Below are positions 43,352 to 52,523 of a stretch of 64,000 nucleotides of DNA, piece after piece. A program made the position numbers and the translations under genes. Each line of letters begins with the position of its first letter. The first letter of the stretch is position 1. The notes under the pieces were generated by a model. It saw nothing but the letters and a program-made list of their open reading frames with translations, was not told the origin of the DNA and made no database searches. The stretch covers positions 3,348,001-3,412,000 of the forward strand of contig CP097466.1 of assembly GCA_041874725.1 (NCBI GenBank). Direction: 5' to 3'. Source of the DNA: Duganella sp. BuS-21. GTDB taxonomy: Bacteria > Pseudomonadota > Gammaproteobacteria > Burkholderiales > Burkholderiaceae_D.

Positions 43352-44146
43352 CTAGCGTCCGCGCAGCAGCGAGGCGTTCATCGCGGCGTAGCGTTTCAGG
43401 CCGATCACGGTGTAGCGGGTCAGCACCACGCTGATCAGGCACAGGCCGATGCCGCCCAAAATCAGCCCCAGCCCGATCAGGGACTGGGTGGTGCGCGCGC
43501 CGCTATCGAAATCGGTGGTGATGTGAACGTCGCCGGCCGCCACGGCTTCGGCGCGGTTGAGCAGCTTGCCGCTGCGGCTCAGGCCTTCTTCGTCGGCCGG
43601 GCGCACTTCGGCAGCGTCCTGGTTGACCTGCACGCCCATGTTGTTGATCGAGACGCGCCAGCCCTGGGCTTCTTCCTCGTCTTCGGCCGAGGCGAAATGG
43701 GCGTCGGTGAATTCCATGATGTGGCGCAGCGGGCCTTCCAGCGCCAGTTCGTTCTGGCCCGACAGACCGCTGGCCGTCAGCGCCACGCCGCCGATGTAGA
43801 AGGCGAACGCCGACAGGTAGACCGCGCCCAGCAGGCTGGCGTAGACCATGGCCGGAATCACCATGAACAGGTTGAAGATCGCCAGGCCGATGAAGGACAC
43901 CATCACCCGCGCCAGGTTGAACGGGGTTTTCTTTTGCTCGAAGGCGTTCAGGTGGGCGTTGGCGCGCAGCGTCATGGCGATTTTGCGCGGCTCGTCGAGT
44001 TCCTTGTAGACCTCGGCCTCGCTGCGGCCGGCCACCAGGCCGTCGATATAGCGCTGCTCGTAGTAGGCCAGGGTCTTGGCCACCGTTTCCGGTGGCAGAC
44101 CTTGCATTGCCTGCTTGAGCGCGTCGAGATATTCCTGCTTCGTCAT
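43352..44146 (-). CDS. DUF1700 (HAAS) domain membrane protein
   Basis: A 264-residue inner-membrane protein. N-terminal helical HAAS/DUF1700 domain (MTKQEYLDALKQAMQGLPPE; YYEQRYIDGLVAGRSEAEVY), which in other bacteria senses or anchors signalling, then two or three transmembrane segments (VMVSFIGLAIFNLFMVIPAM; LLGAVYLSAFAFYIGGVALT), a ~90-residue extracytoplasmic region and a last helix (LIGLGLILGGIGLCLISVVL). DUF1700 genes are usually preceded by a PadR regulator; none is seen here. Probably an operon with the DUF2807 gene. Confidence 0.85.
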   Translation of the reverse strand: MTKQEYLDALKQAMQGLPPETVAKTLAYYEQRYIDGLVAGRSEAEVYKELDEPRKIAMTLRANAHLNAFEQKKTPFNLARVMVSFIGLAIFNLFMVIPAMVYASLLGAVYLSAFAFYIGGVALTASGLSGQNELALEGPLRHIMEFTDAHFASAEDEEEAQGWRVSINNMGVQVNQDAAEVRPADEEGLSRSGKLLNRAEAVAAGDVHITTDFDSGARTTQSLIGLGLILGGIGLCLISVVLTRYTVIGLKRYAAMNASLLRGR

Positions 44147-44285
44147 GATGTCAGTCTTCCAATATTTCTTCTAGTCCAAGGCAATATAAGCCTTTGCCGA
44201 TGTTGCGACTGTACGCACGCGCTTGTCCAGCCGCCATGGGCATGTGACGGGCTGCATAAATCGCGGAACAGGCGACCAAAAAGCG

Positions 44286-45713
44286 CTACTGGGCGGCGCT
44301 CCTTGTCAACAGGGCGGCGGCGGCGATGCCGCTGCGGACGGCCGATTCCAGCGTCGCGGGGTAGTCGCCGGTGGTGTAGTCGCCGGCCAGGAACAGTCCG
44401 GGCAGGGGCGTGGCATTGCCCGGCCGCACCAATCCGGGCACGCTGGCGTAGGTGGCGCGTTTCTCGGTGATGACCTTGAACCACGTCGGGCGGCCCAGTT
44501 CCGGACGCTGGAAGTCCACCGCCAGCTGCACCGCCACGGCTTCGGCCAGCAACTCCTGCGGCTGGGCCGAGGCCGGGCCGGAGGCGCTGATGACCACCGC
44601 CAGCAGGCCGGCCTGGCGCGCGTCGAGCTGGCTGCGGTCGAATACGAACTGGCCGTAGTGATGGTTGAACGGATCGTCGAGCAGGGCGTAGAACGGCAGG
44701 TCGAGCCGGGTGGCGGCGTCGTATTGCAGGTAGACGGTGGTGATGGCTTCCGGCTCGAAGGCGGTCAACTGGCCGCACAGGGCGGCGGTGTCGCAGTCGG
44801 GAATGTCGTGCAGCAGGGTGGCGGCCTGGCTGGCGCCGGTGGCCAGCACCACGCCGCCGAAATACGTGCTCCAGGTACCGCCGACCGCTGCGCCGCTGAT
44901 GTCCAGCTGCCACAGCCGGCCTTCGATCGAGCGCAGCGCATCGACCTTGGCGCCGCCGCGCGCGTTACCGCCATGCGCTTCCACATAGCGCGCCGCCGCT
45001 TCCGGGAACAGCGCGCTGAGGTCGGCGCGCGGCAGCAGCATGTCGGAAGCGCGGCGTGTGGCGCCCAGGCTGTCGCGCAGCACGTTGAGGAAGACCTGGG
45101 CCGAGGCGCGCTCCGGCGGCGTGTTCAGGGCGGCCAGGCAGAGCGGACGCCACATCAGCTGGATCAGGCGCGGCGTCTGGTCGAAGCGTGCCAGCAGTTC
45201 GCCGACGGTGCAGTCGTTCTGCAGGCGCCAGCCCATCCAGCGCGCGGCGGTGGAAAAGCGGGCGAGGCTGAGCTTGTCTTCGCGGTTCAGGCCCTTGGCC
45301 CGCAGCAAGGCGGCGGCCAGGTGCAGCGGCGCCGGCAGCGGTAGCGCGGGCGCGGCGAAGTCCATGCCGCCGGTGCCCGGCGGGTAGCGCATTTGCAGCG
45401 GCAGCGTCAGGATCGCCTGTTGGGTGTCGACGCCGGTCAGTTTCATCAGGCGCAGGGTTTCGCGGTAGGCGCCCAGCAAGATGTGCTGGCCGTTGTCGAG
45501 CTGCTTGCGGTCGGTTTCAACGCGGCGCGCGCGGCCGCCCAGGGTGCGGCCGGCTTCCAGCAGGGTGACCTTGTAGCCGGCGCGCGCCAGTTCGACGGCG
45601 GCGGCGCAGCCGGCCCAGCCGGCGCCGACCACCGCGATCGAGCGCGCCACCAGGCCGGTGTCGGCGTGGCCGCGCTTGTCCGCCGGCGTGCCGGCAAGGT
45701 CCGGGTCAGCCAC
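44286..45713 (-). CDS. hpnE: Hydroxysqualene dehydroxylase HpnE
   Basis: A 475-residue FAD enzyme, the last step in making squalene from farnesyl diphosphate by the HpnCDE route. The N-terminal FAD fold is AVVGAGWAGCAAAVELARAG, then LLEAGRTLGGRARR; QLDNGQHILLGAYRETL is typical of HpnE, and LFLAGDYTTGDYPATLESA closes the FAD site. The first ~25 residues are poorly conserved and overlap the end of hpnD by 8 bp; a GTG 22 codons in is an alternative start. Squalene feeds hopanoid or carotenoid synthesis, but no cyclase gene is in the window. Confidence 0.95.
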   Translation of the reverse strand: MADPDLAGTPADKRGHADTGLVARSIAVVGAGWAGCAAAVELARAGYKVTLLEAGRTLGGRARRVETDRKQLDNGQHILLGAYRETLRLMKLTGVDTQQAILTLPLQMRYPPGTGGMDFAAPALPLPAPLHLAAALLRAKGLNREDKLSLARFSTAARWMGWRLQNDCTVGELLARFDQTPRLIQLMWRPLCLAALNTPPERASAQVFLNVLRDSLGATRRASDMLLPRADLSALFPEAAARYVEAHGGNARGGAKVDALRSIEGRLWQLDISGAAVGGTWSTYFGGVVLATGASQAATLLHDIPDCDTAALCGQLTAFEPEAITTVYLQYDAATRLDLPFYALLDDPFNHHYGQFVFDRSQLDARQAGLLAVVISASGPASAQPQELLAEAVAVQLAVDFQRPELGRPTWFKVITEKRATYASVPGLVRPGNATPLPGLFLAGDYTTGDYPATLESAVRSGIAAAALLTRSAAQ

Positions 45714-46539
45714 GGATATAGGTCTTCCACGCCAGCCAGAGCTTGCGGATGGGCGTGAGCGAGATACGGTGTTCCAGCACGTGGTAACCGTCGGCTTCCA
45801 CTTCGGTCAGCAAGGTGCGATAGATGGCCGCCATCATCAAGCCGGGACGCTGGGCGCGGCGGTCTTCCTTGGGCAGCAGGGCGTAGGCTTCGTCGTAGGC
45901 GCTTTGGGCACGGGCGATCTGGAACGCCATGAGTTTTTCGAACTTCTCGCTGTGCTTGACGTTGAGGATCTCGGCGGCGGTGACGTTGAACTGTTGCAGT
46001 TCGTTGATCGGCAGGTAGATGCGGCCTTTGCGCGCGTCTTCGCCGACGTCGCGGATGATGTTGGTCAGCTGGAAGGCGTGGCCGAGCTTTTCCGCGAACT
46101 GCAGGGTTTGCGGATTGGTCACGCCGAAGATGCTGGCCGACAGGATGCCGACCACGCTGGCCACATGCCAGCAGTACTTGCTGAGGGCGGCGTAGTCGAG
46201 GTAGCGGGTCTGGTTGAGGTCCATCTCCATGCCGTCGATGATGGCTTGCAGATGTTCTTCCTTCAGGTTGTAGGCCTGCAGATGCGGCTGCAGCGCCTGC
46301 GTCACCGGATGAGTCTGCTGGCCGGCGTACATCGTGTTGATTTCCTTGCGCCACCAGGACAGCTTGATGCGGGCGATCGATTCATCCGTGCATTCGTCGA
46401 CCGTGTCGTCCACTTCGCGGCAAAAGGCGTACAGGGCAGTGATGGCGCGGCGACGCTCCGGCGGCAGGAACAGGAAGCTGTAGTAGAAACTGGAGCCGCT
46501 TTGCGCGGTCTTTTGCTGGCAGTAGTCGTCGGGGGACAT
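45706..46539 (-). CDS. hpnD: Presqualene diphosphate synthase HpnD
   Basis: A 277-residue enzyme condensing two farnesyl diphosphates to presqualene diphosphate. Aspartate-rich motifs are REVDDTVDECTDE and LTNIIRDVGEDARKGRIYLP; SFYYSFLFLPPERRRAI is the expected opening. Overlaps hpnE by 8 bp downstream, so the pair is coupled. Upstream, where hpnC would normally join, an ~800-bp stretch intervenes holding an opposing lipoprotein gene and a broken frame; hpnD may therefore need its own promoter. Confidence 0.96.
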   Translation of the reverse strand: MSPDDYCQQKTAQSGSSFYYSFLFLPPERRRAITALYAFCREVDDTVDECTDESIARIKLSWWRKEINTMYAGQQTHPVTQALQPHLQAYNLKEEHLQAIIDGMEMDLNQTRYLDYAALSKYCWHVASVVGILSASIFGVTNPQTLQFAEKLGHAFQLTNIIRDVGEDARKGRIYLPINELQQFNVTAAEILNVKHSEKFEKLMAFQIARAQSAYDEAYALLPKEDRRAQRPGLMMAAIYRTLLTEVEADGYHVLEHRISLTPIRKLWLAWKTYIRG

Positions 46540-46659
46540 GGATAAAAAAGCAATGATCGGATCGAAGCCGCTATTCTATAGGAAGGGCGAAGGACGTGGT
46601 CTGCAACTTAAACGCATTTGGGGATACAATATGTTACCTTTTCAGGAGATCGTCCCCGT

Positions 46660-47067
46660 ATGAAGTCGCAGATCGTCGCCGCCTTGATCGTCATTCCAGC
46701 CTTGGCTGGGTGTGAGGGCGCGTCTGTGGAAAAGTCGGCGCCGATGAAATCGGCCACGTATTACACCCAGAATTTGCCTGAGGCGCATGAAGTCGCCAAG
46801 CGCTGCAAGGCGCTCGGTGCGCAGAAGCAGCGCTCGCTGAGCGCGGGCGATTACCAGGAGTGGCAGATTTCCAACGAGGGCGTGAATTGCCAGACGGCGC
46901 TGTCGGTGTCGGAAGCGGCTTCGCTGCGCGAGTTCGTGTTGAAACAATCCAAGCCGCAATCCCCGGTCGCTGCGCCGAAAGCCGCCGCACCATCCTCAGC
47001 CGTGCCGGCTTCCCAGGAGCGCACGGAACAAAAAGTCATTTCCTCCCAGACGCTCGCTCCTGTTTAA
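46660..47067 (+). CDS. EexN-like lipoprotein
   Basis: A 135-residue lipoprotein: signal peptide with lipobox LAGC (Cys18; IVIPALAGCEGAS), then YYTQNLPEAHEVAKRCKALG and NEGVNCQTALSVSEAASL. The two further cysteines and the NC-x-x-A ending resemble EexN/TrbK-type entry-exclusion lipoproteins of conjugative elements, which are however shorter; the C-terminal Ala/Pro tail is extra. Shine-Dalgarno AGGAG precedes the ATG at 46660, and TACAAT at 46625-46630 is a possible -10. It runs against the hpn genes between hpnD and hpnC. Family assignment is by pattern only. Confidence 0.6.
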   Translation: MKSQIVAALIVIPALAGCEGASVEKSAPMKSATYYTQNLPEAHEVAKRCKALGAQKQRSLSAGDYQEWQISNEGVNCQTALSVSEAASLREFVLKQSKPQSPVAAPKAAAPSSAVPASQERTEQKVISSQTLAPV

Positions 47068-47320
47068 GGCCGTCGAGCTGGGCTCGGGTTTCCCTCAGCA
47101 GGGCAGTTTTTTCCTGAGTGGCTTTCTTTGATTCTTCAATCAGTTGCCGGCTGTCCGCATTGATTTTATTGGTTTCCTCGGCCTGTTTCCTGATATCGCT
47201 TTCCCATTGACCGGTTTGTTCTTCTCGCAGCAGTTTCGCGTCGATCTCTGCGCGGGAAATATCGGCCGTGGCGGCGCTCCGGGATACAGGTTTCCCAGTA
47301 TGGACCTGGTATCGGCGTCG
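47036..47320 (-). pseudogene. Start-less coiled-coil reading frame
   Basis: A 94-codon open frame, stop to stop, with a strongly coding-like, lysine/glutamate-rich coiled-coil translation (for example AEIDAKLLREEQTGQWESDI; NKINADSRQLIEESKKATQE; TALLRETRAQLDGLKQE). It contains no ATG or GTG codon, so it cannot be an intact gene as it stands. It begins 14 bp past the hpnC stop, is on the same strand, and its end overlaps the EexN-like gene by 32 bp. Most simply it is the 3' remnant of a gene that lost its 5' part, or a frame joined by frameshift to the out-of-frame TTG just upstream. No family recognised. Confidence 0.4.
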
Positions 47321-47334
47321 TCAATTGATGGCGC

Positions 47335-48177
47335 TCAAGCGGTGCGTGGCACGGCTTTCAGTTGCTTTTTCATGCGCACGGCGGCCCAGAAAATGGCCAG
47401 CCAGTCGCGCCTGGTCAGTTTGGGGCGGTGCAGGAAAACGTCGTATTCGGCCGCTTCGATGGCATCCAGGATGCGCAGGCCGCCTTGCACCACCAACCGC
47501 AGTTCGAAGCCGATGCGGCCCGGCAGGCGCAGGGCCAGCGGCGCACCGCTCAGCATCAGCTGACGGGCGCGTTCCACCTCGAAGCGCATCAATGAGCGCC
47601 AGCGCGGCCGCGCACTCGCGTGGTCCAGCGCCGCCGGCGAAATCGCGTAGCGGTTCAAATCTTCCAGCGGAATGTAGACGCGCTCCTTGTGCTGGTCGAT
47701 CGCCACGTCCTGCAGGAAGTTGATCAACTGCAGCGCGGTGCAGATGGCGTCCGAGTCGCGCACATTGTCTTCGTCCGCCGCGCCGTACAGGTGCAACATC
47801 ATGAAGCCCACCGGATTGGCCGAGCGCGCGCAATAGTCGAGCAGCGCCTCGTAGGTCTGGTAGCGCGACACCGTCACATCCTGCTTGAAGGCCGACAGCA
47901 GCTCATACAGCGGCTTGAGCGGCATCTGATACTCGCGCACCACTTGCGCCAGCCGTTCGAACATCGGCTGGTGATCGGTCGCGCCCTGTTCAATGCGGTC
48001 CAGCGCGGCCTGGTAGGCGTTCAGCGCGGCCAGTCGCTCTTCCGGCGTCGCGTTCCCCTCATCGGCCAGATCGTCGGCACTGCGGGCAAAGGCGTAGATG
48101 GCTTCCACTGCCGGACGCAAACGGCTCGGCAGCAAAATGGAGGCAACAGGGAAGTTTTCGTAGTGATCGACCGGCAT
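47335..48177 (-). CDS. hpnC: Squalene synthase HpnC
   Basis: A 280-residue trans-isoprenyl diphosphate synthase-like enzyme converting presqualene diphosphate to hydroxysqualene. Motifs: YAFARSADDLADEG and INFLQDVAIDQHKERVYIP. It opens MPVDHYENFPVASILLPSRL, typical for HpnC. Same strand as hpnD and hpnE but separated from hpnD by 795 bp that carry unrelated sequence. Divergent from the RND efflux operon. Confidence 0.95.
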   Translation of the reverse strand: MPVDHYENFPVASILLPSRLRPAVEAIYAFARSADDLADEGNATPEERLAALNAYQAALDRIEQGATDHQPMFERLAQVVREYQMPLKPLYELLSAFKQDVTVSRYQTYEALLDYCARSANPVGFMMLHLYGAADEDNVRDSDAICTALQLINFLQDVAIDQHKERVYIPLEDLNRYAISPAALDHASARPRWRSLMRFEVERARQLMLSGAPLALRLPGRIGFELRLVVQGGLRILDAIEAAEYDVFLHRPKLTRRDWLAIFWAAVRMKKQLKAVPRTA

Positions 48178-48265
48178 AAACGGGCAGTACGGCAGGGGCC
48201 GGATTGTATAAGGGTTTCCAGCACGTAATAGTAGAGGGAACTTGAAATAAGAGCAAGGCTAAGTT

Positions 48266-48310
48266 AATGACGTTCAGGTCATTTGCAAAAATCATTGTTG
48301 AGCTTATAAT
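48266..48310 (+). promoter_or_regulatory. Promoter and operator-like dyad of the RND operon
   Basis: TATAAT (48305-48310) lies 16 bp after TTGCAA (48283-48288). The dyad AATGAC-N6-GTCATT (48266-48283) touches the -35, and a partial copy, CTGTCAGTCATT, lies near 48322-48333, close to the start of transcription. TetR-type repressors commonly use such sites at RND operons; no tetR gene is adjacent. Confidence 0.5.
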
Positions 48311-48348
48311 CAATAAATAACCTGTCAGTCATTTAAAAGGAAGCTGTC

Positions 48349-49437
48349 GTGTCTACTCTCAAGAATGTGCTGGTCGCCGCCGCGGCGCTGGCCCTGCTGG
48401 GCGCTTGTTCCAAACAGGCCGAGAAAACCGAGGATATCCGGCCGGTGCGCGCCATGTCGCTGGTCAGCAGCGATATCGATGTAAATGCCGAGTTTTCCGG
48501 CGAAGTGCGGGCCCGCGTGGAGTCGCGCCTCGGCTTCCGGGTCGGCGGCAAGATTGTCAGCCGCAAGGTCGATGCCGGCACGCTGGTCAAAAAAGGCCAG
48601 GTGCTGATGCAGCTCGATCCGCAGGATTTGCAGCTGTCGCAAGCCCAGGCGCTGGCCAATCTGCGCGCAGCCGAAACCAATCGCGACCTGGCCAAGGCCG
48701 ACTTGAAGCGCTATCAGGAGCTGGTCAGCAAGAGCTTCGTCAGCCAGTCGGTGCTCGATACCAAGGAATCCACCTTCAAAGCCGCGCAGGCCAACGTGGA
48801 TGCCGCGCAGGCGGGCTACCGTGGCCAGTCCAACCAGGCCGGCTACGCCTCGCTGGTGTCGGACGTCGATGGCGTGGTGACGGCGGTCGATGCCGAGGTG
48901 GGGCAGGTGGTCACGCCGGGCACGCCGGTGGTGCGCGTGGCCAAGTCGGGTGAGAAGGAAATCGTCATCGGCATCCCGGAAGACAAGGTCGATACGCTGC
49001 GCCGCATCGCGGACGTGCACGTGCGTCTGTGGGCCGATCCGAAGAACGTGGCGGTCGGCAAGATCCGCGAAATTTCGCCGGTGGCCGATCCGTCCACCCG
49101 TACCTACACGGTCAAGGTGGTGATTCCCGATACGCTGGCGGAAGCCAAGCTGGGCATGACGGCGGTGGTGCAGTTCGCCTCCAAGACGGCGACGCCGCAG
49201 ATCAAGGTGCCGCTGACCGCGCTGTTTTATGAGAAAGCCGCGACCTCGGTGTGGGTGGTGGAAAACGGCGCCGTCAAGCTGGTGCCGGTCACCATCGGCG
49301 GCGTGGCCGGCAACGAGATCGTGCTGGTCAGCGGCGTGAAGCCGGGCCAGACCGTGGTCACGGCGGGCGTCAATCTGCTCAAGCCGGGTCAGAAGGTCAA
49401 GATTCTTGGCAACGACCTGCCGAAGGCCGCTAAATGA
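48349..49437 (+). CDS. RND efflux periplasmic adaptor lipoprotein (MFP)
   Basis: A 362-residue membrane-fusion protein. GTG start with AAGGAAGC upstream. Lipobox LLGAC (Cys20). Barrel-sandwich half ARVESRLGFRVGGKIVSRKV, a short coiled hairpin (QLSQAQALANLRAAETNRDL; LVSKSFVSQSVLDTKESTFK), second half lipoyl (DVDGVVTAVDAEVGQVVTPG), beta-barrel and membrane-proximal domain (VPLTALFYEKAATSVWVV). It links the inner-membrane pump to an outer-membrane channel, whose gene is not here. Overlaps the pump gene by 4 bp. Confidence 0.95.
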   Translation: MSTLKNVLVAAAALALLGACSKQAEKTEDIRPVRAMSLVSSDIDVNAEFSGEVRARVESRLGFRVGGKIVSRKVDAGTLVKKGQVLMQLDPQDLQLSQAQALANLRAAETNRDLAKADLKRYQELVSKSFVSQSVLDTKESTFKAAQANVDAAQAGYRGQSNQAGYASLVSDVDGVVTAVDAEVGQVVTPGTPVVRVAKSGEKEIVIGIPEDKVDTLRRIADVHVRLWADPKNVAVGKIREISPVADPSTRTYTVKVVIPDTLAEAKLGMTAVVQFASKTATPQIKVPLTALFYEKAATSVWVVENGAVKLVPVTIGGVAGNEIVLVSGVKPGQTVVTAGVNLLKPGQKVKILGNDLPKAAK

Positions 49438-52400
49438 AGCAAGGATTCAACCTCTCACGCTGGGCGCTGGAACACATTCCACTGACCCGCTACCTGATCG
49501 CGGTGCTGCTCATCGGCGGCGCGCTCAGCTATTCAAACCTGGGCCAGGACGAAGATCCACCGTTCACCTTCCGTGCGATGGTGGTGCGGGCCAACTGGCC
49601 GGGCGCGACCTCGCTGCAAATGGCCGAACAGGTCACCGACAAGCTGGAGAAAAAGCTCCAGGAAACGCCCGACATCGACGAGATCTCCAGCTATTCCAAG
49701 CCGGGCGAGACGACCATCATCCTCAAGCTGCGCGAATCGGCGGCACCCAAGGAAGTGGCGCAATCCTGGTACCAGGTGCGCAAGAAGATCGGCGACATCC
49801 GTGGCAGCTTGCCGCCTGGCGTGCAAGGGCCGTTTTTCAACGACGAGTTCGGCGATACCTTCGGTTCTATCTTCGCGCTGTCCGGCGACGGCTTCACCTA
49901 TGCCGAGATGAAGGACTACGCCGACTTCGTGCGCCAGCAACTGCTGGGCGTGCCGCTGGTGTCCAAGGTCGAGCTGTTTGGCGTGCAGGACGAGAAGATC
50001 AACATCGAGTTCTCGCACAAGAAATTCGCCCAGCTGGGCGTGCCGTTCGAGGCCATCGTCAACCAGATCGCGACCCAGAACTCGGTCGAGGCCACCGGCG
50101 TGCTGGTCACGCCGACCGATAACCTGCAGGTGCGGGTCACCGGCGCCCTGAAGACCGTCAAGGATCTGGAAGAATTGGAGCTGCGCGCCAACGGCACTAC
50201 TTTCCGCCTCGGCGACTTCGCCACCATCAAGCGCGAATACCAGGACCCGCCGGGCAATAAGATGCGCTTCAACGGCAAGGAAGTGATCGGCCTGGGCGTG
50301 TCGATGGAGAAGGGCGGCAACATCATCCAGCTTGGCAAGCACATGGAAAAGACGGTGCGCGACATGAAGGCCAAGCTGCCGGTCGGCATCGAGCTGGAGC
50401 GCGTGTCGGACCAGCCGGAAGCGGTGAAAGCCTCGGTGGGCGAATTCGTACACACGCTGATCGAGGCCGTGCTGATCGTGCTGGCCGTCAGCTTTGTGGC
50501 GCTCGGCCTGCACACCAAGCCCAGGCTGCGGCTGGATGTGCGTCCGGGCCTGGTGGTGGCGCTGAGCATCCCGCTGGTGCTGTCGGTCACCTTCCTGTTC
50601 ATGCGCATGCTGAACATCGACTTGCACAAGATCTCGCTGGGCGCGCTGATTATCGCCCTGGGTCTGCTGGTCGACGACGCCATCATCGCCGTGGAAATGA
50701 TGGTGCGCAAAATGGAGGAGGGCATGTCGCGCTTCGACGCCGCCACCTATGCCTATACATCCACTGCGATTCCGATGTTGACGGGAACGCTGATTACCGT
50801 GGCGGGCTTCCTGCCGATCGGCCTGGCCAAGTCGACGGCGGGCGAGTACACCTTCTCGCTGTTTTCGGTGAACGCGCTGGCGCTGGTGATTTCGTGGGTG
50901 GTGGCGGTGACGTTTACGCCGTATCTTGGTTACGTGCTGCTCAAGGTCAAGCCGCACGGCGAGGGCGGCGGCGAGCACGAATTGTTCGATACGCCGGGCT
51001 TCCGCAAATTCCGCGCGCTGGTCAACTGGTGCGTCGAATACCGCTGGATCACCATCGTCGCTACCTTGGTGGTGTTTGCGCTGGGCGTGTACGGCTTCAA
51101 GTTCATCGAAAAGCAGTTCTTCCCGGATTCCAGCCGACCCGAGCTGATGGTCGAGCTGTGGACGCCCGAAGGCACCACCTTCGCCGCCAACGAGGCGCAG
51201 GTGAAGAAGTTCGAAGCCTTCATCCGCAAGCAGGACGGCGTGGTCAGCGTGACCAGCTACGTCGGCACCGGTTCGCCGCGCTTCTACCTGCCGCTGGACC
51301 AGATTTTCCCGCAGACCAACGTGTCGCAGATCGTGGTGCTACCGAAAGACCTGGAAGCGCGGTCGGCCTTGCGCGACAAGATCGTCGACGTCTTCAAGCA
51401 TGACTTCCCGGAAGTGCGCGGCCGCGTCAAGCTGCTGCCGAACGGGCCGCCGGTGCCGTATCCGGTGCAGTTCCGTGTCACCGGCACCGAGGTGGACAAG
51501 GTGCGGGCGATTGCCGACCAGGTCAAGGACATCATGCGCGCCAACCCGAACACGCTGGGTGTCAACGATAACTGGAACGAATCGATCAAGGTGCTGCGCC
51601 TGGACCTGGACCAGGACAAGATGCGCGCCCTGGGCGTGACGTCGCAAACGGTGATGCGCGCGGCCAACACCATCCTGTCCGGCACCACCATCGGCCAGTT
51701 CCGCGAGGGCATCAAGCTGATCGACATCCAGATCCGCCAGCCGATCGAGGAGCGCGCCACCATCTCGGTGCTGAACGACACGAATATTCCGACCGCCAGC
51801 GGCAAGTCGGTGCCGATCAGCCAACTGGCGCGCGCGCATTTCGTCTGGGAGCCGGGCGTGGTGTGGCGCGAGGGGCGCGACTGGGCCATCACCGTGCAAT
51901 CGGATGTGGCCGACAACATCCAGGGCCCGACCGTCTCCGGCCAGATCGAGCCGCAACTGCAAGCGCTGCGCGCTGCGCTGCCGGCCGGCTACGCCATCAC
52001 CGTGAAGGGGGCGGCGTCGGACAGCGGCGCGGCGGAAGCCTCGATCGCGGCCAATCTGCCGCTGGCGATTTTCCTGATCTTCACGTTGCTGATGCTGCAA
52101 TTGCATAGCTTCTCGCGTTCGCTGCTGGTATTCCTGACCGGGCCGCTGGGCGTGGCGGGGGCGGCGATGGCGCTGCTGTTGTTGGGGCGTCCGCTGGGCT
52201 TTGTCGCCAACCTCGGCATCATCGCGCTGTTCGGCATGATCATCCGCAACTCGGTGATCCTGGTCGACCAGATCGAGCAGGACATCAAGGCCGGTCACGA
52301 TCCCTGGACCGCGATCGTCGAATCGGCGGTGCGCCGCTGCCGTCCGATCATCCTGACGGCCGCCGCCGCCGCGCTGGCGATGATTCCTTTGTCGCGCTCG

Positions 52401-52523
52401 GTGTTCTGGGGACCGATGGCGGTCGCCATCATGGGCGGCCTGATTCTGGCCACGGCGCTCACGCTATTGTTCCTGCCGGCGCTGTATGCGGCCTGGTTTA
52501 GAGTGAAAAAGCCGATAAAATAG
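49434..52523 (+). CDS. RND efflux pump, AcrB/CusA-like inner-membrane transporter
   Basis: A 1029-residue proton-driven exporter. TM1 near LTRYLIAVLLIGGALSYSNL; then large periplasmic loops; TM4 holds the proton-relay pair Asp414-Asp415 in GLLVDDAIIAVEMM. The second half repeats the fold (VYGFKFIEKQFFPDSSRPEL; ILVDQIEQDIKAGHDPW). It belongs to the branch annotated simply as efflux RND transporter permease, close to the multidrug rather than the heavy-metal class: no Met-rich metal site is seen. No outer-membrane factor follows, so it probably borrows a TolC-like channel. ATGA overlap with the adaptor. Confidence 0.95.
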   Translation: MKQGFNLSRWALEHIPLTRYLIAVLLIGGALSYSNLGQDEDPPFTFRAMVVRANWPGATSLQMAEQVTDKLEKKLQETPDIDEISSYSKPGETTIILKLRESAAPKEVAQSWYQVRKKIGDIRGSLPPGVQGPFFNDEFGDTFGSIFALSGDGFTYAEMKDYADFVRQQLLGVPLVSKVELFGVQDEKINIEFSHKKFAQLGVPFEAIVNQIATQNSVEATGVLVTPTDNLQVRVTGALKTVKDLEELELRANGTTFRLGDFATIKREYQDPPGNKMRFNGKEVIGLGVSMEKGGNIIQLGKHMEKTVRDMKAKLPVGIELERVSDQPEAVKASVGEFVHTLIEAVLIVLAVSFVALGLHTKPRLRLDVRPGLVVALSIPLVLSVTFLFMRMLNIDLHKISLGALIIALGLLVDDAIIAVEMMVRKMEEGMSRFDAATYAYTSTAIPMLTGTLITVAGFLPIGLAKSTAGEYTFSLFSVNALALVISWVVAVTFTPYLGYVLLKVKPHGEGGGEHELFDTPGFRKFRALVNWCVEYRWITIVATLVVFALGVYGFKFIEKQFFPDSSRPELMVELWTPEGTTFAANEAQVKKFEAFIRKQDGVVSVTSYVGTGSPRFYLPLDQIFPQTNVSQIVVLPKDLEARSALRDKIVDVFKHDFPEVRGRVKLLPNGPPVPYPVQFRVTGTEVDKVRAIADQVKDIMRANPNTLGVNDNWNESIKVLRLDLDQDKMRALGVTSQTVMRAANTILSGTTIGQFREGIKLIDIQIRQPIEERATISVLNDTNIPTASGKSVPISQLARAHFVWEPGVVWREGRDWAITVQSDVADNIQGPTVSGQIEPQLQALRAALPAGYAITVKGAASDSGAAEASIAANLPLAIFLIFTLLMLQLHSFSRSLLVFLTGPLGVAGAAMALLLLGRPLGFVANLGIIALFGMIIRNSVILVDQIEQDIKAGHDPWTAIVESAVRRCRPIILTAAAAALAMIPLSRSVFWGPMAVAIMGGLILATALTLLFLPALYAAWFRVKKPIK

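Noticed and set aside
47144..47723. Plus-strand frames over the hpnC 3' half and the coiled-coil remnant
   Set aside because: Antisense to hpnC; no signal peptide, domain or ribosome-binding site.
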